Source: Halopseudomonas pachastrellae
GTDB taxonomy: Bacteria; Pseudomonadota; Gammaproteobacteria; Pseudomonadales; Pseudomonadaceae
Length of the DNA: 51,165 bases
NCBI RefSeq assembly: GCF_900114765.1
Contig: NZ_FOUD01000017.1
Location: forward strand, 1 to 51,165
Direction of reading: 5' to 3'
The translations under genes and the position numbers were made by a program. Below the pieces are notes generated by a model. That model did no database searches, was not told the DNA's origin, and was given only the letters and a program-made list of their open reading frames with translations. Shown here piece after piece: positions 20,138 through 28,381 of the stretch (positions are counted from its first letter, which is position 1; each line of letters begins with the position of its first letter).

Positions 20138-21706
20138 TTATATGTCTCTAATGCTGACTATTACTTCCTTTCCTACCCTGGCGAGCATGTTTGAAAGAGA
20201 TTCGAACGTGAAACTTTTCGATAGACCTTTCTCTATCTGCCCTAAGCGCTGGGCACTAATGCCTAGCACTCGAGCTGCTTCCGCTTTACTTATGTTTTGC
20301 TCTTTTAGCCAAGCGGATAACGCGTTAACCAACGTGGCCATTACGATGGAATGTGCAGCCGAATAAGGCGTCATTTTTTGACCCGCTAATTCTGCAGCGC
20401 GGGGCGCGATTGATTCAGGGGATTCACTATTGGATCCAAGCAGTGCTGTAGTAACTACATAGGCCCACTCATGCCAGATAAGTTTCTGCTCCTCCTGATG
20501 CCGGTTTTTGTTGTAGGTTTCCTCTAATCGTGGTTTCGAGTGGTTGAGCATACTCTCGATAACATCACGTGTTGCCCCGCAACGTTGGCTCCACCCTGTA
20601 GATGCTGACCTTCTAAGGTCGTGTGGTGAGAAAGGTTCGAAGTCTTGTAGCGGAGCAGGGTGAGTTGTGCGGCTTGTACTTGATCCCAAAAGTCGGGCGA
20701 TGGCAGTGTTGATGCTATCGGGATGGATAGCAGTTCCCCGGCCTTGTCCGCTGAATACGAAGTCGTTGCCCTCGAACATTTCCAAGTTTTGTAGCAGCTG
20801 GATGGTTTCGGGTGCGAGGTAAACAGTATGGGGACGGCGGTTTTTTGTCCTTTCTGAATTAATTTCCCATGTGCCTGATTGCAGGTCGAGTTCCTGCCAG
20901 CGCATGCCGGCAACCTCATCGCGTCTTGCGCCGGTCAATATCAAAATCTTTATGGCTGTGCTGAGATGCTTTCCGAGCAGGCCGGCTTCTTCCTGAGTTT
21001 CCAGGGTTTGCCAAACGCGGACTATTTCTGGAACCGTGAGAAAACGCTTGCCTATGGCGCCAGCAGAGCCACCAATTTTGCCTGATGTAACCCCGCGCAG
21101 AGCGTTGTCATCAATGAGCTGACAGTCTTCCGCATAGCTGAGCATTGCGCGCAGGACATTTAGTTGGTGCCTAGCTTCAACCGGGACCGTTGTTGCTAGC
21201 TTTCTAAGAAATGGCACGAGTATCTGTCGGTTGACGTCGCGCACCAGCAACGGTCCGAGCTCGGCTTTGCAGTATCGGTTCCAGCGAGCCTGATGCTCCC
21301 TGACCGTTTTGGGGGCCGGAATTCGTTTTGATCGTTGGCTGGGAGTTGCGCCATAAAATTGCAGCCATTCGTCAAAAAGTGACTGCATCGTTGTTGCCTG
21401 CTCGTTTGACTTGATCCGAGCTTGCCAGGAGAGGCGTGGGTCCAGCCCATCGGCTGCGAGATTGTAACCTTCCAGGTGTTTGTCCTTGGCCTCCTGCAAC
21501 GTCATGGACATTGCGTTACCGATCGTCACGTCGACAGGCTTACCTTTGATGATGTAACGGGCAACGTATTTGCGCCCAGCTGCAGCTGTGACTTTGACGT
21601 ATAGTCCTGACCCGACATGGCTGTGTACGGCTCGTCGATAGAAGGGTTTTAAAGGGTTTGGTTTGAGCTTGCGGATCAGATCTTGGTTATTCAGTGCCTT
21701 GGCCAT
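20138..21706 (-). CDS. P4-type tyrosine integrase with a C-terminal HTH fusion
   Basis: A 522-residue tyrosine recombinase. It has an N-terminal arm-binding DUF4102-like domain (about 1-95), a core-binding domain (105-210) and a catalytic domain with Arg261 (TGARRDE), Lys288, His362 and Arg365 (HDLRRS), His389 and nucleophile Tyr398 (EETYNKN). The normal family length is about 400-420 residues. Here roughly 120 extra residues follow. The last 50 form an antitoxin-type HTH (ISKAEAARVLGISAQRLGQI... FTFESLSNMLARVGKEVIVSI). The gene starts 169 bases from the displaced tRNA-Arg end and should catalyse integration there. The HTH could autoregulate it or act in excision control. Confidence 0.9.
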   Translation of the reverse strand: MAKALNNQDLIRKLKPNPLKPFYRRAVHSHVGSGLYVKVTAAAGRKYVARYIIKGKPVDVTIGNAMSMTLQEAKDKHLEGYNLAADGLDPRLSWQARIKSNEQATTMQSLFDEWLQFYGATPSQRSKRIPAPKTVREHQARWNRYCKAELGPLLVRDVNRQILVPFLRKLATTVPVEARHQLNVLRAMLSYAEDCQLIDDNALRGVTSGKIGGSAGAIGKRFLTVPEIVRVWQTLETQEEAGLLGKHLSTAIKILILTGARRDEVAGMRWQELDLQSGTWEINSERTKNRRPHTVYLAPETIQLLQNLEMFEGNDFVFSGQGRGTAIHPDSINTAIARLLGSSTSRTTHPAPLQDFEPFSPHDLRRSASTGWSQRCGATRDVIESMLNHSKPRLEETYNKNRHQEEQKLIWHEWAYVVTTALLGSNSESPESIAPRAAELAGQKMTPYSAAHSIVMATLVNALSAWLKEQNISKAEAARVLGISAQRLGQIEKGLSKSFTFESLSNMLARVGKEVIVSIRDI

Positions 21707-21875
21707 TTAGGTTCTCAGGAGGCTGAAGATATCCTCAAAATGATACACGTTTTAATACCCGAAATCTGAGCGATACCCTGAATGAACACGGTGTTTTATG
21801 ACGCTTTGTGGATTTTTAGGTTTTTGATTTTTAAGGAAAAAAGATGTTTGTGGTGTGTGTTGAAATACACCTGAA

Positions 21876-21925
21876 ACCGCCTCCTAAGCGGTAGGTCCCC
21901 GGTTCGAATCCGGGCTCGCGCGCCA
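21876..21925 (+). other. attR: displaced 3' half of tRNA-Arg(CCU)
   Basis: The sequence contains the anticodon arm (ACCGC-CTCCTAA-GCGGT, anticodon CCT), variable region, T arm (CCCGG-TTCGAAT-CCGGG) and acceptor end CTCGCGCG-CCA. The D arm and 5' acceptor strand are absent, so this is not a functional tRNA gene. It is the attachment-site copy left at the far end when an element inserts into a tRNA 3' end. A terminator follows immediately, as expected for the original downstream flank. The intact tRNA gene should lie at the other end of the element, left of this window. Confidence 0.85.
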
Positions 21926-21933
21926 GTAAAAAC

Positions 21934-21967
21934 AAAGGCTTGCCCGGTTTTTAATCGGCAAGCCTTT
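21934..21967 (+). terminator. Rho-independent terminator of the original tRNA-Arg gene
   Basis: An 11-base-pair stem (AAAGGCTTGCC / GGCAAGCCTTT) is followed by a T-rich tail, nine bases after the CCA end of the tRNA fragment. Confidence 0.85.
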
Positions 21968-22028
21968 TGTGTTTTTGGTGCATGGTGGCAGCTTTGGCGG
22001 CACTATAGGCTCAGTTTCCTGCCTACAC

Positions 22029-22715
22029 TCAAAACACCGACAATTTCCCCACACTGGTAATGCCGTCAGACCAGATCATTTCGTAGGCGGCGGTCTGGAC
22101 GCAGCTGTGTACGATTTTTGGGGTGAACAGGCCCCAGCAGAGGGCGTGCTGGGTCTGGTTGCGTACCGACCAGTACTTCACGCCGTTGGCGCCATCCTTG
22201 CGTAGGCTGGCGCCGAAGGCCTGGCTGGCGCTGTAGTCGGCTGGTGCGTAAACGGGGTCGCTCATGGGGCGGTCGGTCAGATCAAGCAGGCCGTGGTCTG
22301 CGAAGGTGCAGCGCAGGCCGCGAAACAGCATGCGTTCGTATGCCAGTGCCGGTACCTTGCTCCAGTACAGTTGCTGGTGATGCCTTACCTCAAGTACGGC
22401 GGTTTCGATGGTGTCTGCGACATAGAGCACACCGTAGCTGCCGTTGCTGAAGCGCGAGCCTGCCGGGTTGACGTGGGTGAATGGGGCGGTGGCCATGTTG
22501 CAGCCGTTGATGCCAAAGGGGATGTCGGCGGTGTTGATCAGCTGCAGGTTGCCCAGTTCGTTTTGCAGGCGGGGGTTGGTCAGCTCCTGAAGCAGGAACA
22601 ATGCGTGGAAGTCGTCGGCGTCGGCGACATCATCAAACAGCGAGGTTGACGGGTATTTGCTGTTGATCAGGCGGTAGCCCGTGATACTTGGCGCCGAGCT
22701 TGCCGCGCTTACCAT
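22029..22715 (-). CDS. RES-domain toxin (NAD+-degrading family)
   Basis: A 228-residue RES toxin. The conserved Arg, Tyr and Glu of the family map to Arg88 (GSRFS), Tyr98 (VLYVAD) and Glu109 (AVLEVRHH). Family members characterised in Pseudomonas degrade or phosphorolyse NAD+. The ATG overlaps the antitoxin stop by seven bases (ATGGTAA), so the pair is coupled, antitoxin first. It is slightly longer than many RES toxins because of an N-terminal extension of about 65 residues. It lies 104 bases outside the att site, on the chromosomal side. Confidence 0.9.
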   Translation of the reverse strand: MVSAASSAPSITGYRLINSKYPSTSLFDDVADADDFHALFLLQELTNPRLQNELGNLQLINTADIPFGINGCNMATAPFTHVNPAGSRFSNGSYGVLYVADTIETAVLEVRHHQQLYWSKVPALAYERMLFRGLRCTFADHGLLDLTDRPMSDPVYAPADYSASQAFGASLRKDGANGVKYWSVRNQTQHALCWGLFTPKIVHSCVQTAAYEMIWSDGITSVGKLSVF

Positions 22716-23098
22716 TGGGCCCCGCGGAGGCTGTCGATGCGGCGAAAGGTTTCGTACAGGGCAATCATGTCGCCGCCTTGCACGACGTCCATTGGGCTTC
22801 TGCCGTTGAAGAACTCGTTGTGATTCTCCATTTGCATGAAGCCGTAGACGTTGGCTGGGTTATCAAACAGCATGCGCAGGGCGCTGTGGATGTTGAGTAC
22901 CAGTGACACGCGTTTGAGCTGGTCTTCATCCAGCGACACGGCCTTGTCTGTCCGCGCGCGGCTGATGGTGCTGCGCGATACTCGCAGAATATTGCCAGCC
23001 TGCTCGGTGCTGGTTTTCCATTTGGCCAGGATGTTCAGCGCGGTGCGCAGACCGACCAGGGCCATGTCTTTCTTTGCGGCGGCGGGTGCTGTGGTCAT
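22709..23098 (-). CDS. Xre/MbcA/ParS-type antitoxin of the RES pair
   Basis: A 129-residue antitoxin with an HTH (about 25-70: TEQAGNILRVSRSTISRAR) and a C-terminal toxin-binding region (LRMLFDNPANVYGFM..., NGRSPMDVVQGGD). The motif rSPmd-V-qgGd is typical of the DUF2384 domain that blocks RES toxins. It is the first gene of the two-gene operon and is expected to repress it. Confidence 0.88.
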   Translation of the reverse strand: MTTAPAAAKKDMALVGLRTALNILAKWKTSTEQAGNILRVSRSTISRARTDKAVSLDEDQLKRVSLVLNIHSALRMLFDNPANVYGFMQMENHNEFFNGRSPMDVVQGGDMIALYETFRRIDSLRGAQW

Positions 23099-23411
23099 GG
23101 CGATGCCCGTTGAGTTGCTGGTGTTGGTTCAATGCTCCTTTATATTGCGCCTGCTGAAACGTAATATCAAATTTTGTGTCTTGAGAGTCTGTTTGGTGCT
23201 GCGCTCAGGGCGCTTTTACTGCGGAACACCGGCTGCTATTGCCTGTCCACAAATGCATTGCCGCCGAATCCGTGTCTGCAGGCGCTGTTTCATGTAGATT
23301 CGGCTACTCTTGTTAGGCGCTGATCTCGCCTGCATCGTGCCCGGTCGGAGTGCCGGGTTGGCAGGTCGGTGTTTAATCGCTTTCACGCACTGCAATCGCT
23401 ACGGAGTTTGG
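23099..23411. other. Divergent promoter region, no gene
   Basis: These 313 bases separate the divergently transcribed TA operon and the MFS gene. No gene or confident promoter motif is seen. Confidence 0.5.
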
Positions 23412-24731
23412 ATGTCTCGCGCGCTTACGGCCTTTTCCTCATTGTATTTCGCTACGCTGCTGATGCTGCTGGGCAGTGGTCTGTTGAGTACCTACCTGGG
23501 GCTGCGGCTGGCGGCCGAAGGGGTTAGCGAGTTGTGGATCGGTCTGTTGATGACCGGCTATTACGCAGGCCTGGTGGCGGGGGCGTCGATCGGGCACCGG
23601 CTGATCGCCCGGGTGGGGCATATTCGCGCCTTTGTGGCCAGTGCCGGCGTTGTCACGGCCTCGGTGCTGGGGCATGCGCTGACGGAGTCGGTGCAGGTCT
23701 GGCTGGCGCTGCGGGTGCTGGTGGGCATGGCGATGATGTGTCAGTACATGGTGCTGGAGAGCTGGCTGAACGAGCAGGCCGAGTCGCACCAGCGGGGCAT
23801 GGTGTTTGCCAGCTATATGGTGGTTACCTTCCTGGGGCTGGTGCTTGGCCAAGTGGTGTTCGCACTCAAACCGGAGTTGGCGATTGATCACCTGCTGTAT
23901 GTGGCGATGTGCTTCTCCCTGTGTCTGGTGCCGGTGGCAACCACCCGCCAGATTCACCCGGCACCGCTGCATCCGGCGCCGCTCAAGGTAAAACTCTTTG
24001 TGCAGCGTATTCCCCAGGCGCTGACGACCATTGCGGTGGCGGGGCTAATGCTAGGTGCCTTTTACGGTATGGCGCCGGTGTTTGCCGGTGCGGTTGGGCT
24101 TAACAACTCCGAGATCGGTATGTACATGGCGGTCACCATTTGTGCGGGCTTGGCGGCCCAGTGGCCGGCCGGTTGGCTGTCTGATCGGGTGGATCGCAGC
24201 CAGCTTATCCAGCTCAATGCGATGGTGTTGACGGCTGTCTCGGTACTGATGGCAATCGGTTTCATACCGGGCGGTGCGCTGATCTTCTTGACGGCGTTGT
24301 TCGGGTTGATGGTCTTTACCCTGTATCCGATGGCAGTGGCGCTGGCCAATGACCATGTGGAGCCCGATGACCGGGTACCGCTGTCGGCGATGTTGCTGGT
24401 GACCTTTGGTCTGGGTGCCAGTATCGGGCCGCTGCTCAGTTCGGCCATGATGAAGCTGTGGGGGCCGAGCATGCTCTACATCTTCATGGCGGCCTGCAGT
24501 GCCATTCTGGTGTTCCGCGTGCGGGCCGATGCGGTTACTGGCGAGAACTTGGTCGAAGCTGCGCCCCTGCAGTTCATGCCGGCGGCCGGTAACCTGGCCA
24601 GCTCACCGCTGGCGGCAGCCTTTGACCCGCGCGTTGATGAGCAGGCAGTAGCCGATCAGATGACCGATGAGGATGCCGCGGCGCCTGCCGCCGCTGAAGA
24701 GGTAGCAGAAGACGATCACCTGCCAGGGTGA
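23412..24731 (+). CDS. MFS transporter
   Basis: A 439-residue major facilitator with about 12 membrane helices, starting MSRALTAFSSLYFATLLMLL. It belongs to the YcaD-like sugar/unknown-substrate type (helices around LRLAAEGVSELWIG and the MVLESWLNEQA motif resemble that group). The tail after about residue 390 is Ala- and acid-rich. CGGAG lies six bases before the ATG; upstream extension of the frame lacks a ribosome-binding site. Substrate unknown. Confidence 0.85.
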   Translation: MSRALTAFSSLYFATLLMLLGSGLLSTYLGLRLAAEGVSELWIGLLMTGYYAGLVAGASIGHRLIARVGHIRAFVASAGVVTASVLGHALTESVQVWLALRVLVGMAMMCQYMVLESWLNEQAESHQRGMVFASYMVVTFLGLVLGQVVFALKPELAIDHLLYVAMCFSLCLVPVATTRQIHPAPLHPAPLKVKLFVQRIPQALTTIAVAGLMLGAFYGMAPVFAGAVGLNNSEIGMYMAVTICAGLAAQWPAGWLSDRVDRSQLIQLNAMVLTAVSVLMAIGFIPGGALIFLTALFGLMVFTLYPMAVALANDHVEPDDRVPLSAMLLVTFGLGASIGPLLSSAMMKLWGPSMLYIFMAACSAILVFRVRADAVTGENLVEAAPLQFMPAAGNLASSPLAAAFDPRVDEQAVADQMTDEDAAAPAAAEEVAEDDHLPG

Positions 24732-24741
24732 TCGTCTTCTG
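24706..24741. terminator. Long hairpin between convergent MFS and ycgR genes
   Basis: A perfect 15-base-pair stem (CAGAAGACGATCACC / GGTGATCGTCTTCTG) with a six-base loop overlaps the MFS stop codon. Being symmetric, it could act for both convergent genes. The T-run is short. Confidence 0.7.
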
Positions 24742-24769
24742 CCGGTCTGGCGTGGTTATGGAGGAGGGC

Positions 24770-25519
24770 CTAGAACAGGTCTTCCCTCTCCAGTCGGCGG
24801 GCCTCGCGTTGCAGATAGTTGACGAAGCGATCGATGCTGCGCTGCGCCAGCGCGCTGGGCTGTTTGAACATCAGGCCGACGTGGGTCTCGTTGGCGTCTT
24901 CTCGAAAATGCACGTGGCGCACTTCAGCTGCCACTTCCACCCGACCTGCATCCGGCAGGTAGAGGATGGCGGGTGTGTACAGCTCGCCCGCCGTCATGGA
25001 ACGGCTCAGGTCTCCCTCCAGACGCACCTTGCAACCGGTGGCTGACAGGTCCATCAGATAGGCGGTGAAGCGTCGCTGGCGCTCCGGGTGCGCCAGTTCG
25101 ATGGCGATATCGGCAGTGCGTCGGACGCTTGCCCGAAAGGCGCCTCGCTTCTGGTGGTAGTGCATCTCTTCAGGTACGCCGGTGGCGTAGGCCGGGGCAT
25201 CTTCCAGTTGAACCTGGGTGGCGCCGGGGCAGTGCCAGCGCATGTGAATGCCTTCATGCCAGGCGTCGATACGGAAGGGCTCGCCCTGGCTGGCGTACTT
25301 GTCGCCTTCTCGCGGGATCATTTCATCGATCCACAGCTCGGCCTGATCGGTATCAAGCTTGACGATAAAGCTCTGGAATTTCTGGTTGCGGTCGGCAAAG
25401 GTAATGGTCAGCGGGTCGCGACTTTGCATCAGCGTTTTGAGCAACGCCATGATTTCGACTTGGGCGCGGATTTCGCGGGGCGGCTGTGGGTCAGCTTCTT
25501 GTGAGAATAGGTTGGACAC
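24770..25519 (-). CDS. ycgR: Flagellar brake protein YcgR (PilZ domain)
   Basis: A 249-residue protein with an N-terminal YcgR domain (about 15-120) and a C-terminal PilZ domain. The c-di-GMP-binding motifs are RxxxR (RGAFR near 125) and DLSATG (near 155). When bound to c-di-GMP, YcgR-type proteins slow the flagellar motor. The gene lies downstream of flgM and flgN on the same strand, the usual pseudomonad arrangement, and is probably co-transcribed from the FliA promoter at 26490-26516. Confidence 0.92.
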   Translation of the reverse strand: MSNLFSQEADPQPPREIRAQVEIMALLKTLMQSRDPLTITFADRNQKFQSFIVKLDTDQAELWIDEMIPREGDKYASQGEPFRIDAWHEGIHMRWHCPGATQVQLEDAPAYATGVPEEMHYHQKRGAFRASVRRTADIAIELAHPERQRRFTAYLMDLSATGCKVRLEGDLSRSMTAGELYTPAILYLPDAGRVEVAAEVRHVHFREDANETHVGLMFKQPSALAQRSIDRFVNYLQREARRLEREDLF

Positions 25520-25587
25520 GTCTGCTACTCGGTTTCAGCAATAAATTGACAACTATACACAGCGTGCTGGCGCTTTGGCATATGCGA

Positions 25588-26046
25588 TCAGGCTTTGGTG
25601 AGGTCGCGGGTCTGACCGCTGCGGCTGGCGTTGCCCAATTGGTCATAGACGCCGGCGCTGGGTTCGCCCTGATTACGCAACAGATCCAGCAGTGAGCGGG
25701 TTGCGTGCTGGCTGTGGCGCACCAGTCGGGCGTTGCGATCATTGGCTTGCTGGCATGCGCTCAGCGCTGTGATGAAAGCCTGATAGGCCGCAGACAGAGC
25801 CGGGTCTTGCTGGGCTTTGATGTGATCGGCCAGTTCGCCCAATTGCAGCTGGTTCTGCTGGCAGTAGCTCTTGATCTGCTGGTCGTGGCGGATCAGTTGT
25901 TCGGCGTAGGGGCGTTTGGCGTCAAGAATTTGCTCAAGGTTGCCGATATCCTGACCGGTCAGCGCGTCGCGTTCCTGGTCAAGCAGGGCCAGGTAGGACT
26001 GGCAGTCTTGTTCGGCTTGCTGAAAGTGCGGGTGCAAGGGGTGCAT
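25588..26046 (-). CDS. flgN: Flagellar chaperone FlgN
   Basis: A 152-residue, largely helical, Gln-rich protein typical of FlgN, the cytoplasmic export chaperone for the hook-filament junction proteins FlgK and FlgL (both encoded in this window). It sits between flgM and ycgR. There is no signal peptide. Confidence 0.9.
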   Translation of the reverse strand: MHPLHPHFQQAEQDCQSYLALLDQERDALTGQDIGNLEQILDAKRPYAEQLIRHDQQIKSYCQQNQLQLGELADHIKAQQDPALSAAYQAFITALSACQQANDRNARLVRHSQHATRSLLDLLRNQGEPSAGVYDQLGNASRSGQTRDLTKA

Positions 26047-26124
26047 GACCTGCCTCCTGGCTGCGCGTTAATTGGATGCTGCAGCCAAGAGTACAGGCAC
26101 GGAGGGCTCGGTGACTACTGCCTG

Positions 26125-26451
26125 TCAGCCTTCCAGGTTCAGCAGCTTGTCGGCAATGCGGCTGCTGTCCGGTTTGTAGCTGCCATCGGCGATGGCCTGA
26201 CGCAGTTGACTGACGCGCTCGCTGTCGACCTCGGGCAGGTCGCGCAGCTTTTCTTCGATGGCCTGCAGTTGCTGCGCCTGGGCGCTCAGGTTGACCGAAG
26301 AAGGAGCGTCGCTCTTTTCTGCCTGCTGCGCTGCAGTATCGGGGGTGCGATCGGTTACGGCGCCGGCTTCGCGCTTGGCGGCGGCACTGCTGGCTTGGCT
26401 GTTACGGCCGACGCCATTGGCTCCGTTGGGCGAGTTGAAGTCGATGACCAT
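26125..26451 (-). CDS. flgM: Anti-sigma-28 factor FlgM
   Basis: A 108-residue protein with a disordered Ala/Ser-rich first half and the conserved C-terminal helices that bind FliA (VNLSAQAQQLQAIEEKL then VSQLRQAIADGSYKPDSSRIADKLL). FlgM holds FliA inactive until it is exported through the completed hook-basal body. It is first in flgM-flgN-ycgR and has its own FliA-type promoter, giving feedback control. Confidence 0.94.
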   Translation of the reverse strand: MVIDFNSPNGANGVGRNSQASSAAAKREAGAVTDRTPDTAAQQAEKSDAPSSVNLSAQAQQLQAIEEKLRDLPEVDSERVSQLRQAIADGSYKPDSSRIADKLLNLEG

Positions 26452-26489
26452 GATAAATTCCTCAAGCTGTTAAATCTTCTCTAACCGCT

Positions 26490-26516
26490 GTAACGGCAAC
26501 GCGATGGAAAACTTTA
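26490..26516 (-). promoter_or_regulatory. FliA (sigma-28) promoter of flgMN
   Basis: On the minus strand, TAAAGTTT and GCCGTTAC are separated by 11 bases. This matches the flagellar sigma-28 consensus at all eight -35 positions and six of eight -10 positions. It lies 39 bases upstream of the flgM start. Confidence 0.88.
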
Positions 26517-26581
26517 GGGAAAATTTGTGTGACGACGATCACAGCCCTGCAGGGCCCGAGTATACCCGTTTTATTGGCGCA

Positions 26582-27292
26582 TCACATGCCAGCCTCAACC
26601 TGTCCGGGGCCGGTCACCCGCGCGCGTATCACGCGGTTTGAGCGGGTGTTGCGCACGCGAATCTGCTCCCCTTGGGTACCGTCCTCCAACGCTTCCCCCG
26701 GCATTTTTACCGACACGCTGCTGTTGCCGGAGCTGATCACCACCTTGTCGCCACGGCGCACAATGCGGTTGTTCTCAAGCTGGGTGTAGCTCAACACGGT
26801 GTCCGCCGAGACGTTGCGCTTGAGTTGCATGCCGATGGCCTGGGCCGGATCAAGCAGGTAATTGCTCCCCAGTAACCCGGTGTCTCGTTCGGCCAGGTGC
26901 ACATCCTCTGCGCCCACCACCGAGCCACGCGACAGCGGGCGGGTACTGACGACCACCGGTTGAAACAGGCTGACCTGCGCCGGTACAAACAGCCGCCAGG
27001 GGGAGGGTGCACTGCAGCTTACGCGCACGGTTACGCGGCCCACCGGTGTGGCCGGGCTTTCAAGGCTTGCGCTCAGCGCATCGTCATTACATAGCGGCAG
27101 ACGCAAACGTTGATCCAAGCGACTAAGCTGTATCTCATGGCGCGCTTGCAGGCCGCTACTGGCGACATGTTCTTGCACTTGCTGTTCAAGAAAGTCGCGG
27201 GTGGCGCCGATAAGCTGTTCGATGAGCGGGTTTGCGTGGAGACTGGCGGAAAAAAAAATCGCCAACGCCGCGCACCCGGTGATAAAACGCAT
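26582..27292 (-). CDS. flgA: Flagellar P-ring assembly chaperone FlgA
   Basis: A 236-residue periplasmic protein with a signal peptide (MRFITGCAALAIFFSASLHA, cleaved near residue 20) and a C-terminal SAF domain (SRGSVVGAEDVHLAE... RRGDKVVI). FlgA helps FlgI form the P ring. The frame is open further upstream, but the ATG at 27292 gives the signal peptide directly. It is divergent from cheV, and the 108-base gap holds both promoters. Confidence 0.93.
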   Translation of the reverse strand: MRFITGCAALAIFFSASLHANPLIEQLIGATRDFLEQQVQEHVASSGLQARHEIQLSRLDQRLRLPLCNDDALSASLESPATPVGRVTVRVSCSAPSPWRLFVPAQVSLFQPVVVSTRPLSRGSVVGAEDVHLAERDTGLLGSNYLLDPAQAIGMQLKRNVSADTVLSYTQLENNRIVRRGDKVVISSGNSSVSVKMPGEALEDGTQGEQIRVRNTRSNRVIRARVTGPGQVEAGM

Positions 27293-27400
27293 ACAATTAC
27301 CTACATTTCTGATGTGTGGTGCGTGTCGGATTGCTGTCGCTTGCAGGCAGGTCTTGCAGGAAACATGCCGCATCACCGTGTTGACGATGAGGAGCAGCCC

Positions 27401-28348
27401 ATGGCTGGTGTGATGGATTCAGTCAATCAGCGTACGCAGCTGGTTGGGCAGAACCGACTCGAACTGCTGCTGTTTCGCCTGGCTGGCAATCAGCTCTATG
27501 GCATCAACGTTTTCAAGGTCAAGGAAGTGCTGCAGTGTCCGCGCCTGACGGCCATGCCCAAGTTGCACCCGGTGGTGCGGGGTGTCGCGCACATCCGCGG
27601 CGGCACCCTGCCAATCCTAGACCTCAATCGCGCGACCGGTGGTCCGGGGCTGGACAATCTGGATACCGCCTTTGTGATCATCACCGAGTACAACTACAAG
27701 GTGCAGGGCTTTCTGGTGCGCTCGGTCGAGCGCATCGTCAACATGAACTGGTCTGAAATCCATCCGCCGCCAAAGGGCACCGGTCGTGAGCACTACCTGA
27801 CCGCCGTCACCCGGGTCGACAACCAGATGGTCGAGATCATTGACGTGGAGAAGGTGCTGGCTGAGGTCGTGCCGACCAACGAGAATATCTCTGCCGGCGT
27901 GGTCGATGCCGATACCCAGGCTGAGGCTGTGGCCCGCCGAGTGCTGATTGTCGACGACTCCTCTATTGCGCGTAAGCAGGTCACGCGTTGTCTGCAGGAG
28001 GTGGGTGTCGAAATTGTGGCGCTTAACGATGGCCGACAGGCGCTGGACTGGCTTAAGGCGCGGGCCGACGAGGGTGAGGACGTCAGTCAGAGCTTGCTGA
28101 TGATGATCTCCGACATCGAAATGCCAGAAATGGACGGTTATACGCTGACCGCCGAGGTGCGTAACGATCCACGACTTAACCGCCTGCACATCATGTTGCA
28201 CACCTCGTTGTCCGGTGTGTTCAACCAGGCGATGGTAAAAAAGGTAGGGGCAGACGATTTTCTTGCCAAATTCAAACCGGATGACCTGGCCCAGCGTGTC
28301 ATCTCTCGCCTGCACCTGTTACGTGAAGGCGGTGCTGGTGAAGCGTGA
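27401..28348 (+). CDS. cheV: Chemotaxis coupling protein CheV
   Basis: A 315-residue protein with a CheW-like domain (about 15-165: GQNRLELLLFRL, YGINVFKVKEVL) followed by a response-regulator receiver domain. The receiver motifs are VDDSS, the phospho-accepting Asp in SDIEMPEMDG, and Lys in FLAKF. It couples receptors to CheA and adjusts signalling by phosphorylation. The ATG at 27401 follows GAGGAG seven bases upstream. It leads the cheV-cheR pair. Confidence 0.95.
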   Translation: MAGVMDSVNQRTQLVGQNRLELLLFRLAGNQLYGINVFKVKEVLQCPRLTAMPKLHPVVRGVAHIRGGTLPILDLNRATGGPGLDNLDTAFVIITEYNYKVQGFLVRSVERIVNMNWSEIHPPPKGTGREHYLTAVTRVDNQMVEIIDVEKVLAEVVPTNENISAGVVDADTQAEAVARRVLIVDDSSIARKQVTRCLQEVGVEIVALNDGRQALDWLKARADEGEDVSQSLLMMISDIEMPEMDGYTLTAEVRNDPRLNRLHIMLHTSLSGVFNQAMVKKVGADDFLAKFKPDDLAQRVISRLHLLREGGAGEA

Positions 28349-28381
28349 TAGCTTGAATTCAACAACTACAAGGCAGACTTC

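Noticed and set aside
21876..21925. Functional tRNA gene
   Set aside because: Only the anticodon arm, T arm and 3' acceptor are present; there is no D arm or 5' acceptor strand upstream.
25705..26484. 259-codon plus-strand frame over flgN and flgM
   Set aside because: Shadow of the two well-supported minus-strand genes.
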